A stretch of 64,000 nt of DNA, from contig OU612066.1 in the NCBI GenBank assembly GCA_914767715.1, positions 31,654,283 through 31,718,282 on the forward strand, given 5' to 3'. This document shows positions 1 to 14,500 of the stretch, in pieces; the first letter of the stretch is position 1, and each line of letters begins with the position of its first letter. The DNA comes from Membranipora membranacea (taxonomy: Eukaryota > Bryozoa > Gymnolaemata > Cheilostomatida > Membraniporidae). The position numbers were made by a program, and so were the translations under genes. Below the pieces are notes generated by a model. The model saw only the letters and a program-made list of their open reading frames with translations, searched no databases and was not told the origin of the DNA.

Positions 1-239
1 CAATCGTTATTCAGACACAAACAAAAATATATATCCGTACAGGCAATAGGGAGAATTTTGATTCCAGGGGTAGACAAGGGGACTCGGTTTAGGACCGAAG
101 TTATAGCAAGCCATCTGCTAGTATAACAAGAATCGGACCATGTATGATGATTATCATATATTTTGATGCAGTGTAGAGGTCACATGTAAAATAGTATCCC
201 ATAATGCAACTTTCTGGAATCATCAAATTTGTTACTAAC

Positions 240-2556
240 CTTGTCAGTTTTGAGAGTGATACCAGTAATAAGTTTGACAGTGGTCGTTTCATCAAGTGAC
301 AGCTGTGCCATGATTACTTCATTCAGCATGGTGGCATTAGGGAACAGGTCTCCTAGATTGAGAGACATGTCCGGCTGAACTTGAAGTCGGGACATCATGT
401 CATTTATCCAGGTTATGACGATCTGACTGACTTGGAGATAAGGCCTCATCTGAGGCCAGAATGGCTGTGTTCTGAAGAATCTCATGTAACTCTCTGTAAA
501 AGTAAGGTTATACAAAACCATGAACCTAGATATTGATTCTTCCATTTTTGGTCTTCGTGTATGATATAACATTTCAAAAACGGGTTAATAAACATTATCG
601 ATTCATTGCGCTGGTCTGGGGCTTGGAAACAAATACACTTATGTGCTGCAGACCAAACCTGCTAAATCGCTGACTGTGTAATGACTCTATATACTTAGGT
701 TCATACATCTGTCTGTTATTGCCATAAAAATATATAAAGCATAATGAATATTATATATTATAATTGTTTTAAATATTAAATGATCTTACCAGTCATCTGT
801 AGATAAGTCTCAGCGTTGTTCCAGTCTATGCTCTGCATGATATCTGTGGCTATTTTGCCTAAGTTCTCCGGGTTGAAGGGCGGGATAATGTTAGGAGCCC
901 GGTCTATCATCTGTCTTACTGTATCAACTATATCCTTAATGTCTGTTTGAATCTAATAACAGAAAGTATACAGTTTCTAAAACAAACATCCATTTAAGGT
1001 GAGATCAAGTTTGGTCCATTTGCCTGCTTTCGGAGTTGCCCCTCCCCTTCCACTGGTCACGCCACCCCAGTATAAAAATGATTTAACATTAGTACTGCTC
1101 ATTGGCAAAAAAAACAACAACAAAGCTTGACAAGACTAGCTAGATGGAAGGTTGTGCTGGATAATGTTTCTGGTTTCCTGAACACCATCAGATTATGTCA
1201 GAATTGGCACATTGATCGCTACATTTGCTTGCCCTAAATTGGTTATATTAGGTGCCAACAGAAACTTAGTGACTCATTAAATCATTTGGCTAGGAGGAAT
1301 GTGTTTGAGAAGTGATAGACAGCCAGAGAAAGAATACAAATAATAATTCTAGTCTGAGAAATTCTGTTCAGCTGTTCAGTGTGTTCAGCATTTTACAGTT
1401 ACCGCTTAGTATGAGCACAATCACAAGGAATTCGGTGTAACCGCCTGTGTTTATTAGGGGCGGGTACATGTTAGGCACTGATACAAAATGGCTCGAGCGA
1501 CCAGAGTCAGACATGTTAATAGTGTTAAATGTCAGTGTACCGGTTACCTTGTTCCAGTCAGGGTTGAGGGTGGTACCGTTGCTCTGTACAGCAGCGATGA
1601 TCTCATTGATATCGAATCTATCCATGATGTCAGCGATCAGAACGGTGAAGTTAGCCGAGCAGATAAACTCCTCTACGGCCGTCACATTAACCTCTGAGGG
1701 AATATCTACATAGTCCATCCATGTGCTGTCAGCTCCGCACACTGTAATACATCAACAATCACAAAATTTAGATATGCAATCCAAGAATAAAACTACCTGT
1801 GCCGCGATAGCTGGTTGTAGCATCTCATTAGCAACCCATTAGCAACCACCTTTGGGAAAGAAGAGAAGGTGGCTGATAATGAAATGCTACTACCAACTAT
1901 CGCGGCACAGTCTGAGTGCTGGAACTACCGATCAGGTAGAAAAACATCCAATAACAAATCGAGAGTTCTGGGGGGGCACAATGATTTTCAATCTTAAGAA
2001 TTCAAATTGCCATGCAAGAAATTGCAGATAAAGTAGCAGAAAACAGATCATTACATAATACCAAAATCTAGAAGTTGGATAGCCCAACTCATAATAACTT
2101 TGGACACAACTCAATAATTGTATGCGGTTGGCATTTCTTTTTGTAGGTGAAGTTGAATTCATCAGATATATTTGAGTTGCAGGCATCAGTTATTCAACTC
2201 AGAACAATCTTGACTACGCAGCGCCCAAAATACACTTCTATGTATACATTCAGTTCATAGACACTGGATTATAATTTAAACATTCAAACTTAGCTTGGGT
2301 TGTTAGTAGTGGCATTCTATTATCATCCACTGTGGGTAATAATGGAATGTCACTACCAGCAAATTGTGTTAGTGGCATCCCATCATCATCCACTGTGGTT
2401 GATAATGTAATGTCACTACCAGCAACTTGTGGTAGTATCGAACTCACAGACAGCTTGAGGGTTCGGTGACTGGAAGAGAGACTGAAGATCTCCAGGAGTC
2501 TTCAGAGAGACGCTCAGCATGAGAGCATACAGATCCTCTGTTAGATCAAGAGCTTC
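240..2556 (-). CDS. ABCA: ABCA extracellular module 11 with altered intron layout (exons 43-46)
   Basis: Residues 2456-2695. Exon 43 (2448-2556) encodes the rest of D joined directly to the start of A (LQSLFQSPNPQAV), then a phase-1 intron splits A just before its first cysteine; exon 44 (1548-1741) resumes at LCGADSTWMDY and contains ICSANFTVLIADIM. Exon 45 (790-952, phase 0/1) is the B part and exon 46 (240-493, phase 1/0) is the C-D part with WPQMRPYLQVSQ. Alignment of the SLFxxPxP...LC block to modules 8 and 10 supports joining exons 43 and 44. The gene continues below position 240. Confidence 0.87.
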
Positions 2557-5500
2557 CTGTAAAATAATGAAAATTACCTGGCTATAAAAAAAATTCAATG
2601 CTTGGAGAAAGTTGTGCTAATGAAGGAATAAGGCCTAAGATTTGAAGTACTGCGATGGAGCAGGATTTTAAAATTTTATGGGCACAGCGCTGAAAGCCTT
2701 CTATATAAACTAAATTAGAGATGGCAAAGGCGTCATCATCACCACAGATTGTTATACGTGGAAGCAGAAAATTGTATTGCTGTTGCTGGTACCAGAATGC
2801 TTTCAAAACATTCCAGCCAGCTGAGGACTATCAATGAAATTTATGTCTCTTCATCAGCCAATGATTGATGAGCTATTAATGTAAGCCAATAGGTTATCCT
2901 TCCCTAATGAAAGTGTTTTAATTATTCGTCCTTCATTATCAACCATCCCAGGTGGTCTAGTGGTTAGGATCCCACGCTTTCACCGTGGTGGCCGGGGTTC
3001 GATTCCCCGTCTGGGAGAATTTTTTGTTCTGGCTTCTCACCTCATAATAGCAAGTAGTGACTGCGCAACCATTTTTGTTGTTGATGTGAGTATTCGGGAT
3101 AAAAACATAACCTGAGTAAACAGCGAATACTTAGACTTTTGACAGCACATTGCAAGGAATTTCAAAGAGAAACGTTGACGTGTTGACTTATGGTCCAGAA
3201 AACAACTTACAAGTACAAAGTTGTTGAGAGCAGTGTCGCTGCTGAGCACGTCTCCTACAGTTAAGTTTTGTCCAGGCCTGTTCCACATGTTGAGCTCTGT
3301 CTTAATAGATCCTAAGAGTCTCTCCATAACATAACCAAACTTAAGGAACTCAGGGTTGGTTCCAAACATGGGCTGCAGTATTCCAAAGAATGTTTGAGAA
3401 ATCCTGCAAATCGAAAATTAAGAGAAAATGTATATTTATGGCATGTTCAGAAAACTCCATTTACATACGATTGCTAGTTGTGACCACCGTTGTTTGGTTG
3501 GAGATTGAGAAAACCCATCTGAGACAGGTTTGATTCCATAGGCTTGATAATGATTCAACTGATTGGAAAATAATAAAGAACATTCTGTAGGCGTATTATC
3601 AATTATACGAGAGAAGATAATTTCCTGATTAGCTTCATCAAATTCAGTTTATAACCAAGACAATACTTACGTATCTACAAGTGCCATCTGGTCAAAGTTA
3701 CTGAGCCTTGAGAGAACTCCCTCCCAGACGGTAGCATTGAGCCATGACCAGTCAGGGTCAAGTACAAACTTAGGTGGGTTTGTGATGATGGAAGTGATAA
3801 GCTCACTGAGTCTGTTTGATCGGTAAAGGAGAAGTGACATGTTTACTGGTGCTGTGTTGTTAAGCTGAAAAAAGAAATGACGCATATTCTGATAAATACT
3901 TGGAGAAGAGGCCAACATTGATCGCTAATGACGGTACCATTTCCCATCAAAGTATAATTAAATCACAATGTATATAATGCCCTGGAAGTATTCATTGCAA
4001 CTTTGAGTAGATGTAACTTTGATGTATCGTAGACCAAGAGACTGAGTGATTAGTAAGTCTACAATCAGACCAATGATATCTTCACCAGGACACGCCGAAG
4101 AATTCCCAAAATGCAGTATTCTGTTATTCTTTTCGTGTTCAACATGGATGATGTAATGTGGAAAATTTTGAAAATGTCATAATATTTTTGAGAGAAATTC
4201 CTTGCAGTTGCAATTTTCCACAGCCAACTCTCAATCGTATGTATCTGATTTGTCTAGAGCAGTGAGAAGCTATCTTACCTCGGCCATGATATAATCAATA
4301 CTGACATCAGACATGACCTCTTCCATGACAACAGTCCAGTTAGTCATACAGAACTGAGTGAGGATAGCAGAGACATCAATGTTAGTACCCTGTGGTGCTG
4401 TGAGGTATGTACCAGCTGGATTAGTACATAGAGAAGTCAGCGCTGCTTCGGGAGAAGGCATGTAGAACAGAGACTGGAACTAAAATAGATCATATACATG
4501 TACAATGATATATAGATAGGTGCCTTCTCGGTCTACGCGTCGTGGTGTTACAGGGAGCAGCAGGTAATAATTGGGTGTTTTGGCCATGACCTCCGATGCT
4601 ATCCAAAGCAAAAGATGATCATCCCCTCAAAACAAGTATGCCTAAATGCTAGTAGTTATATCCTTGCAGTACTGATGCAAGTGAAAATCTTATAAGATAA
4701 GTTTTCCACCAGCAACCACCAATTTAAAAATTCTGAAGAATTCAGAGCTGATGGTTGTGATTTTGATATAATTTTTTACCTCCTGTGTGAGACCAGATGC
4801 AACTATTATCTCCACAATATCAGACAGATGCTTCAGCATGTCGAAAGCTTTCACTGTCTCTGGTGCGTTCTCAAAGAAACTGGTGATGTTTATCTCAGTC
4901 CCTGTGAAAAAATAACAACTTATTTTATTTAATATACTGGAAATTTATGTATAGCTAGCATATTGGTTGGTATCTACGTGTTTGGAATGTGGAATACTTA
5001 GATTTTTAGTTGTCTTTCCTTGCTTTGAGTGGGCACAACCACACAAAAACTATGCCAACGCTCTTATTCTTACAGCTTTCCGATTTTAAAATAAATTTTA
5101 CAAACATACTGTTGAAAAGTTCTAGTTTCCTGACAGTAACATCAAGTACAGCGTTGACGATATTGAGCTGAGGAATATTCACTTCTCCCAGCATCATATC
5201 ACCCATAATTGTCTGTAATACTCCTACCAGCCTGACAAAAAGACATTGAATGCCTCAATAAACATCTTGTCGAAGCATAATAATAAAGGAGACATGAGAC
5301 AAATTTGCATTTCTTTTGAAGAACAATAATATCATCCCGCAAACAAGTCAAATTGGATAAAATTGTCTCAGTCAGGACAACCCATCACAAAAAATGATTT
5401 TTGTATTCTTTGGCTAATACTTTCGACATCATTAAATAGTGATGATAGGAAATTACTGATGAGAATAATGAGAAATTTTAGTATAGCGACAAATAAATAT

Positions 5501-8500
5501 CAAGTTAATCCTTACCTCATAGGGTCAAATGTGACATATTGTAATTGGTATGCGAATCTGTTTATCACTCCCTGCCATACTTGAGGGTTGGCCCAGAATG
5601 GTATGGTCTGTTCTAGTGTGTCAAGGTTGAGCTTCATTAGAGCACTGACACGGTATGTCAGCTCTGACAGGGATAAGATCAAATCTGACACCACTGTGCT
5701 GTTGTTGTCAAAATGTGTCGGCATCTATAATATTACATAAGAAATGTAAATATAAGTTTGATGGAAGAATTACAAGCTAATATTGTGAACTTCATCAACA
5801 CCTTTGTTATGAAAATGAATATAGGATATCTGATATACTTTGTTTTGCTTGAGATAGAGCAATAATATTAGCATTAGCATTATAGACTGATTGTTCTAAG
5901 AACAAAACTATTATTCTGTTGAGTTGTTGCTGCTGCTTCACACATACCTCAAAAGATGGTAGCATATCCACAAGCTCTTGTTGTATGAGAGTAAAGTTGA
6001 TCATACCGCTGCAGATAGTATTCTGCAATAGGCTCAGATCTGTGGCGTTATTATCTACCACATACACTGTGAGGTCGGGTATAGCACAGAACTCCGCCAT
6101 CGAGTCATTACCAGCCATTATCAGCTTATTTATCATTGGAGCAAACTGTAAACATGTATCATCAACATGGCGAAACCGTAGTAACAATACATGAGGGTTC
6201 ATTAGAGGCCTTTCGACCAGAGTTAAATACACAAAATAATTATAATCCTGTCTTCAAGATGAGGTTAAAAAAAGCATGTGGATAAAAATCCCATATTTCA
6301 ATTATTTTGGATTTCCAGTCTGGGAATTCCCTGTAAAGTTGCATTGTGGGTAAATTGTTGACATGAGCTACCAGTGTTTTACCTTCTCAGGATATAGAGC
6401 TGTCTGCAGGAGAATATCTACATAACCCGGCAGCTCATCAGCGAGGTCCATCAACTTCATTATCTCAGTCTGATTCTCAAACACAGCACTCAGTGTCCAG
6501 TTAGACTCTGAAAATATAATACAGATCACCTGGATTTAGCAAGAATATATATACCAAGCTAAGAGTAAAGTCAGGTCGTTGCGATATAAATCATTTCAAC
6601 CTGCAATGACTTGATAATAATAAACTTATACAAAAATTGATAAATATTAAATTCATAGATCAACTTGTCCTGATCTTGCAAGGAATTCAGGAGTAAGCTG
6701 TGTAGTGGGATACTCTAATAAAAGTACTCCATTAGATTTGTCACAATCAAGAGGATTATTCTCATAAACTAACCTTCCAGTTTCTTCATGACGAAGGCGG
6801 ACTGCTCCACCCACACATTGATAGCCCACATAGTCTCTTTGATGTCTGATCTGTTAGTCATAAGCTGCTCAAACATCGGAGCTACTTGAGCTAGTGATGA
6901 CAGCATCCTGTATGAAATGAACATGAATGGTAAATTTCATCCAATGGACAACAGGGAATTCAACCCTGGGATACAGCATAATTGAGAGTTTTCTCCCCAT
7001 TCTCTGATCAGTGTAGGTCAATTCTGTTTTAGTTATGTTCCAAAGTTATATAATGATATCATGGGATTACCTGTCGTTTAAGGATTTATCAAAACATAAT
7101 CAAAAATAGATTGATGTTGTTGTGATACTTACATTTGTATCTGGACGTCAAAGGATTGAACTTGGGATGCGAGCCTCTCTCCGACCCTCTGTAACATTGC
7201 CTCCCAGGTAGTCTGATTGAGCCATGTGTAGTCAGGAAGACGGGGAGCGGCTGTCTGTATGTCCTGTACTAAATCCATCATCCTATCGACTCTGTCAAAC
7301 ACATCCTCCCACTTCAGGGTAGAGTTGTTAGTCAGCTGAAATTTAATAAATAAATAAGTAGTTTAATACATCGTTTGTCATAGCAGAACTTTGTCAACAA
7401 TATAATATGAATATTATTATTAAAAGTAATATGATTTATATTATATTAATATATTTTCAATAATGCAATCAACAGTCTGCCAAGCATCGTTTTTGTTCCT
7501 ATCTTCTGCGAACGAGATGCTTAGTTGATGATGAATTAAAATGTAGCAGAATTTTAAGTCCATTTCGAGGGAGCTAAAACCATAGTGGCGACTACTCGAT
7601 CAAACAAACCTGAGACCATTTTAAAAGAACAGCCGATAAGCGAATATGAGCATTATTGACGATCTTGGTAGGCCCTAGACCTCCTGTTTCATTTTGTTGT
7701 ACCTCATTCCTCAATCTTACCTGACTCATGATATGTTCGATGTCCAGGTCAGTGACTATCTCGTTGTATACAGCCGTCCAGTTGGTGGTACAGATATAAG
7801 ATTTCACTGCGTCCATATCCACCACAGGGTTAGGTCCTAGATTGAAGTAGTCTGACCAGTCATCTGAGCACAGGGTCGGTAAGATCTCAGCTGATGGCTT
7901 AGAGAAAAGCAGCTGGAACTGTAGGTAAATAAGATGAGACAATCTTATTTGTTACTAGCATCAATGATGAAGTAAAACTACTTGGCTGACAAGTTTAAAA
8001 ATTGAATGCTGGTTGGAAAAAAACTGTTACGCTACCTGGTTGTTCTGCCTATTGCACTAATAAACTGTGTCTACCCCTCTTATAACATTGGTTTAAACAT
8101 GGATATGAATATTATTATGAGCTAATATAACGTGGGGAGGCAATGGAACTCCCACATCAGACCATTTGGTACTGGAAGCAGTTTTGGATTTAGGTTGTGT
8201 CCAAATTCCCTATCTAAAGCAGTCAAACTTTTTAAACTGACTAGCATTCTGCACTGTCGACTTCCAGATAGAATCTGCTCAGACTGTTTTTTGATTTGAG
8301 TGTGGTCTGCTCATTGTGTTGGGCAGCTGAAAAAGTTTTTCTGCTATGAGTTATTATAAGAATTTAATTTTTTTTTCCTCTGCTCAGAGAGATAGGTTTC
8401 TCAGAGGATGATACCCATAAACATTAAATATTTAACACTAAATAAATGTATTTATATGTTTATCATGATATCTAAATAAGGGTATCACTTCAATAAGCAT

Positions 8501-11500
8501 AGACAAATCCCACCTAACTAGATGACAATTGTCAGAGATATAAACATTCAGTGTGTAAGCGACTGAAGTACCTTGGCACTACTTCCGCTCATCATGAGGA
8601 GTTCGACGACATCAGTAGAGATGTTGAGGACATTCATAGCCTTGGTGAGTTCTGGGTAACCTCGTGTAAACTCCAGTATATCTACAGTGGAGCTGTTCAG
8701 AGGCTGCATCTTACGGATGGCCACGTCTGTGATGGCCATAGCAGTGTGCACATAAGGTACGACAGCTGGCATTAGGACATTCAGGTCAAGATTCTGGATA
8801 GCATTCAAAATTCTATAAATACAAAGTAGAGATTAATTGTAATAGAGATTCAATAAATTTTACTGGCTATCGTTTTATTCCTGGGAATGAACTCAGCTAG
8901 AAAGTGATTGGCCTGGCAAGCTTAAACTCATCTAAAGTCATATTCCCTATTATGAAAAGATTAGAGATTGTATTCAGCCTCATTTTAGCTAGATTGGCAG
9001 TCCAGTTGAAAATAGAGTTGAAGAGAAATGCCAAGAGTGGCGCAACGATGTTCACAGCTCAAGTTCATTATAACATTGACAATATTTGCTAAACATACAT
9101 TTTGGTGCTGAATGGCTGGGATGCCATAATTCTAAACTGACTATCGATGTTTCTGATGACCCTCTCCCATGTAGGGACCTGGAGCACATCGCTGACGCGT
9201 CCAGTTCCGTTAAAGAATGAAATCATTTCTTCTATCTCCTTATAGATGGTGTTTCCAAGCTGCATTGTAGCAGACATGCTGAACATCGGCGGCATCATTG
9301 TCTCGTTCAGGGCTCTCTCCTTAAAGATGAAGTTTATGAATGAGTTAAAAAGTTTTCTTTCCCAAGTTTAATTAACGGTATTTACAATCTACGGGATATA
9401 ATCTATCAACATCAAGACAGCAAAACATGAATAACATAACCCACCAAAGTGGTCTTGTTGTACAGGGTTCAGCGACAAATTGTAGATAAGACGGTTTTAT
9501 GTGTTTTTAGAGGCTATCACAACAAAGCGCGACAAAAGTGGAGCACAGCCATCTCAGAACTCAGGCTAGCAAATCTCATACTTACGATGTTCTCAAAGTA
9601 GGACAAGTTTCCAGCAGTCATCTGTTTGACATCATCTAGTAGCCCCATAAGACCGGGCTGCATACAAATCATCTGTTTAATGTTGTCAAAGTTGGCTTTG
9701 TTACCTGCAGGCTTGTCAAAGAACTCAGTAAAGTTCATGTCTGTCATAGCGCAGAAAATCTCAATGGTGCTGACACCAGCTTGAGGAGTTGTCAGGTATC
9801 TGATGAATTTCTCCATCTACAATTAAAATTAAATCATATATGTTAAGCGGATTTAGCTTTACCTATTCTATTCCTGAAACTTATTGTCTAGCAATCTAAT
9901 CCGCCATGTGCCAACACAAGGTGACACAAAAAGTTGCAAGCATAGTGAGTCAGAATCTTTAGTTGGGTTGATGGATAATCACACCGCTACTATCCCTGAT
10001 AAATGTCCAAGTGTATTTTACATAATCGGAAAATGTAGGAGGGGTTGCACAATTCAATATGAAGGAGGTATATTGTTCGCATCGATGTTGATCACATTTT
10101 GTACTCAACAACATCTACTATTGAGTTATGGTTATTGTGTTGTGGGCTCTTTGGTTACCTTGCTAGGTTCAGTCAGAGCTGTGAGTACGATGGACTCAGC
10201 AAAGTCTGGTATCTGTTTGTACAGATCGTTTGCCGTTGAGAGCTGATCCAGTCCTCCTAGGAACACAGAATCGTTGTAACCAGAAGCTCGGTAGTGCTGG
10301 AACGAGGCTGAGACAAAGTCCATTACAGCTGTGGTAGCTGTCAGAGCTCGCCTGGTGGAGTTATCAGCTGTGTTAACGAATCCGTCCACAGTGGGGGCAA
10401 ACGCAAACAGCATAGCTACCATCCTGTGAAAAAGAAAATTATAAGGGATGCTGTAATGAAATTGAATAAGCACCAAGCACCAAGGCCCAATTGACTTTTC
10501 TTCAAATAAATAAGATCAGCAGTTAAATGTCAATTTATTCACAGAAGCAATGATAGTCTGCCGAAGAGTTTATTTTACGTATCTACTGCCCAAGAGAAGA
10601 GTAGAGTTTTAGCTCATCATCATAACTTTTTGCTGTATAAACAGCAGAACCAGTGAAATGAATTACCCTTCAGCATTGTTGAGGTCGAACGTTGGTAGCA
10701 TAGTAGTATAGTTAGCGAATTTGACACCATACGCCTGCCATATATCTCTGTCCAGCCATCTAGGAGGAGTAAACTTAAGGGTGGTGTTATAATGGTCCAG
10801 TGGCTGAGTAAACTTCTCAATCTGAGCCATCATCTCATTGGTGGTAGTGATGAGCTCGGTGAACAGATCCTTGATAAGATAAGTGTTACCTGCTCCCATC
10901 TGCTCTGTCTGTTAACAGAATGAACACATCGAAAAATCAAAAACATGTCACTCAGATTTATTAGACTGGTTTCTACATTCGGACACTCATGCTTTTTTGC
11001 GCTCTTGTTAAAGAATATAATGTCCAAGAAGAAATCCTGAGTTAAACTTCCATTTCGTTCCTGAATCCCTTCCCATTAGTTTATCTCATTACACAAGTTA
11101 AATGTTTATAATGCGCCCTCTGAGGAGGGGTGGGGTGTTTCTCACTTACCAAAGTGATGAGCTCAGCTACACCTTCGATACCCCCAACTGCTTCCTGTAT
11201 AAGCTGGGTGATGTTGATATTTAGACTACACATGGCCTCCTGCATATCACTGATCATAAACTGACTGCCGGGTGACACGGTAAAGAAATGCTCGTATACT
11301 GTCAGGTTGTTACACATGTCAGTGAGCAGCTCAGCTGAAAACTGTACTGTCATCATCTGCAAGCACAAGGATTAGCATGTGATTATATTTATATCCGTGT
11401 TACTACAGGTGAACACAAAGATGGATTATATTCAGTCTTTCCATTGTTTTAAAATCTAACTCTCTAACTGTGTTAGCACTATGAAGGAATGACTCTTTGG

Positions 11501-14500
11501 GGATTAAAATAATATGGTGAAAGCATCTCCATACGGACTTTTCAATTGAAATATTTCAGATGACCTAATGTTAAAATTGAAAATGATGTGTTCCCAATTT
11601 AATTTCTGCCTGAGCTCCAAGTTACTTGATGTGAGGCACTCAATTTAATCTGCTGATAGGGCAGGGTTCACATTACCTTGCCGGGATTGTTCATGAGTTG
11701 TATAAGAGAGTAGAGCAGTGTATCAGTCATCTCTGGTGAGCTCTCCAGAGCCTCTAAGGCTCGTCTCAACTCTCCAGGCAGTACAAAGTCAGCAAGACTC
11801 AAGTATCCATCATTGTCAACGGCAGCATCTACAAGTATGATAAATGACCATGTATAACATCATGGAGTAATGATCTTTTTGTCTGCGATGAAGCAACTTA
11901 AGACAAGTTTTCTTACTTTGCTTCACAAATAATGCTTAACTATATTTTAACAAGCAAGTAGCAAGTTAGCAAGTAACAAAAACTGAACTATTGTGTTATT
12001 TTTATACATCGCTTAGTCAACAACAGTTTCTGTTTGTCTGTGACTCTATTGACCATCGTTTATTTTGACGTTCACTTACTATGTAGTGATCTGAGTTGTT
12101 GTAGACCAATTTTAGCGCTGACAAGCTGAATCTGAACCTGATACATGACCTGAGACCAGACTGGTCTGAGAGCCTGTCCGACGGTCCCTAACTGTGAAGG
12201 ATCTCTCAGCTTCTCGGTAACCTGATCAGCTATTCCCGACCAGCTGAAAAAATGTGCAGAGCAGGAAGCGTGAGACAAAGTTAATTATCAGACAAACCTT
12301 CAATGGTGGAACTTTCTCTCAAGGTGATGTCCAATTACTGTCAATTTTCATCCACATTATAATTATGCTAAAGAATTGTTCTACAGACCTACAGTCTTAC
12401 AAGTTTGCATGATAAGAGCCTGTGAAATTTGGAGACTGATATGTATATGGTCTTTGCATTGAGAACTGCTTTAGAAATGATATGATAACGAAAACTTACT
12501 GAGTGGCAGGAAGCTCAGTGAGCTGTTTAATGTAGTCCTGAGACTTAGTCATGATGCTGATAACAGAAGCGTTATAGCTCTGTACAATCTCAGGCAGAAT
12601 GGGACCAGTAAAGTTCTGCATGGCCATAACACTCTGTATCATCTCCATCATATGTAGAGTCACGTTCTCATAGTGTATCTCTATTTCAGTCATGTTACCA
12701 TCAAACAACGGCATTATCTATAAAATAGAGAATTACATTAAGCTAAAGTTACCATCAAACAACGGCATTATCTATAAACAAGATAATTATATTAATCTGG
12801 AAATATATAGAACCTCGCATGAATATAATGTTCCGAAAACAACTTTAGTATTTATTTTTTTGAGATGAAGGGTAAAAGGTTATCCCAGGACAGCATATGT
12901 CAACCGTAACGTTGGAAATTATTAGCTATTGAATTCAAACTTTCAATTTTAGTTAGGCCGCAGCCAACTATTGTATAATGCGTATAACTATAGTTCACAA
13001 CTCCTAAGAGTTGTCTTCTTTTTGTCTCTGAAAAGGCAACTCTGAAGGATTGACACTTATCGAATTTGTGTCAAATCCGGGAGGGTGGAATATATATAAA
13101 GACAAACTCACAGCTTCTGAGATGGCTCCAGATATCTTATCTGTCTGTATCTCAGCCCAGATACCTTCCCAGTCAGTACCACAGAATATCTTATCCATGA
13201 TGTCAGAGTCGTTCTTAGTTTTAAACTCAATGATGTCAGATATGAAAAGATTGATACAGAGAATGCGGTCTGTGAAGTTCATGCTCACAACGTTACTAAA
13301 CACCTGTAAAAAATAGATTGTTATCAATTTATATTGCATCGATAAAAAGGGGTTTGATAGGAACGCAACCTAGTTTAACATTGTGGAACAGTGGAGCCAA
13401 GTGTAGGTTGTCTCTACTATATACCCCATAACCACCAGGTTTGTCGTTCAGACTCACCAAGGCAGGATAATATTCAGCACAATTTCAGATACATGTTGTT
13501 GAGAAAATTCAGATTTAAAGCTTTTGCCTAGTGACTGCGAAGCACATGTGAATACAAGATTACATAAATCTGGAATTGTCTTGCATAACTGGCCATCCGG
13601 ATTTTGTTGACACTATTGCATCACAGAGTATGGGGATATATATAAGGATAAGGATATAAGAATATATATCCTAACTCTGTGATAACATGGTGAAATATTG
13701 CATGACTACGGCAGCTCCACGGCGGCAGTGCATGATCATCATAGTACATTCTATTGGGGTTATACGTGCAAGTTTGTGTCCTGAAGAACAATTGCTAATC
13801 TAATCAATGCCTCAACTATGTTACATAACAACAACAAATAATACGAATGTCGAGCAAAACCATTTGCCAACACTTTCTCTTCATTTGGTAATTATCAAAT
13901 ATCATTGAAGAGTTAGATTTCTCGGACAAAGTTGTCATCTTGTAGCGAGGCAATGGTCACGTATCATGACTTATATTCATAAATCTATGTAGAGTATAAT
14001 TTAAAATGACCCAGAGAATCATATATCTACTTAAAGCTGTATCAGTATAGTATTAACGTTTTAGGTGATTGCACAAACCAGGTAGGTAAGTATAATATAA
14101 AGCTAAATATGACTACAAGTTATATTATGGTAAGCTGGGAACTCAAGTGGACACTCTCACACTCTCTCTCTATTTGCAAATCAAATATTTGCTGACCGAT
14201 TCTGAATATAAAATTTAGACACAGCATTATTGTCCCGCAGGCCATTATTTCTGTTAAATCGTTTGTCAAGCAGTAAAACGCTGAATCAGCTAATGCAAAC
14301 TAGATCGAAATGTTAAGTCTAACTTATATGTCCTATATTTCAGCCGATCAATCGTCAATGATGAATATAAAACGTATTACAAGTTACACAAGTTAAATAA
14401 TTTAAATAACTGTTTTCCTAAGGAATTTTCACGTGTAATTTTGTACATGAACTGCCTTCATATCATGGTTGTTGAGTTGTGTAACTTATCACCTTCTAAC

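Larger units (their letters stand above)
1742..2447 (-). other. Module-specific ABCA intron loaded with foldback elements
   Basis: This phase-1 intron splits the A exon of module 11; no other A exon in the gene is interrupted. It holds the foldback at 1797-1910, close to the acceptor, and the duplicated foldback at 2305-2433, 14 bp from the donor. Between them is AT-rich sequence with no ORF of note. Confidence 0.7.

Noticed and set aside
1368-1547. Extension of ABCA exon 44 as an open frame past its donor
   Set aside because: The frame stays open by chance, but homology to other A exons ends at DWNK|GTAACC and the next exon joins in phase there.
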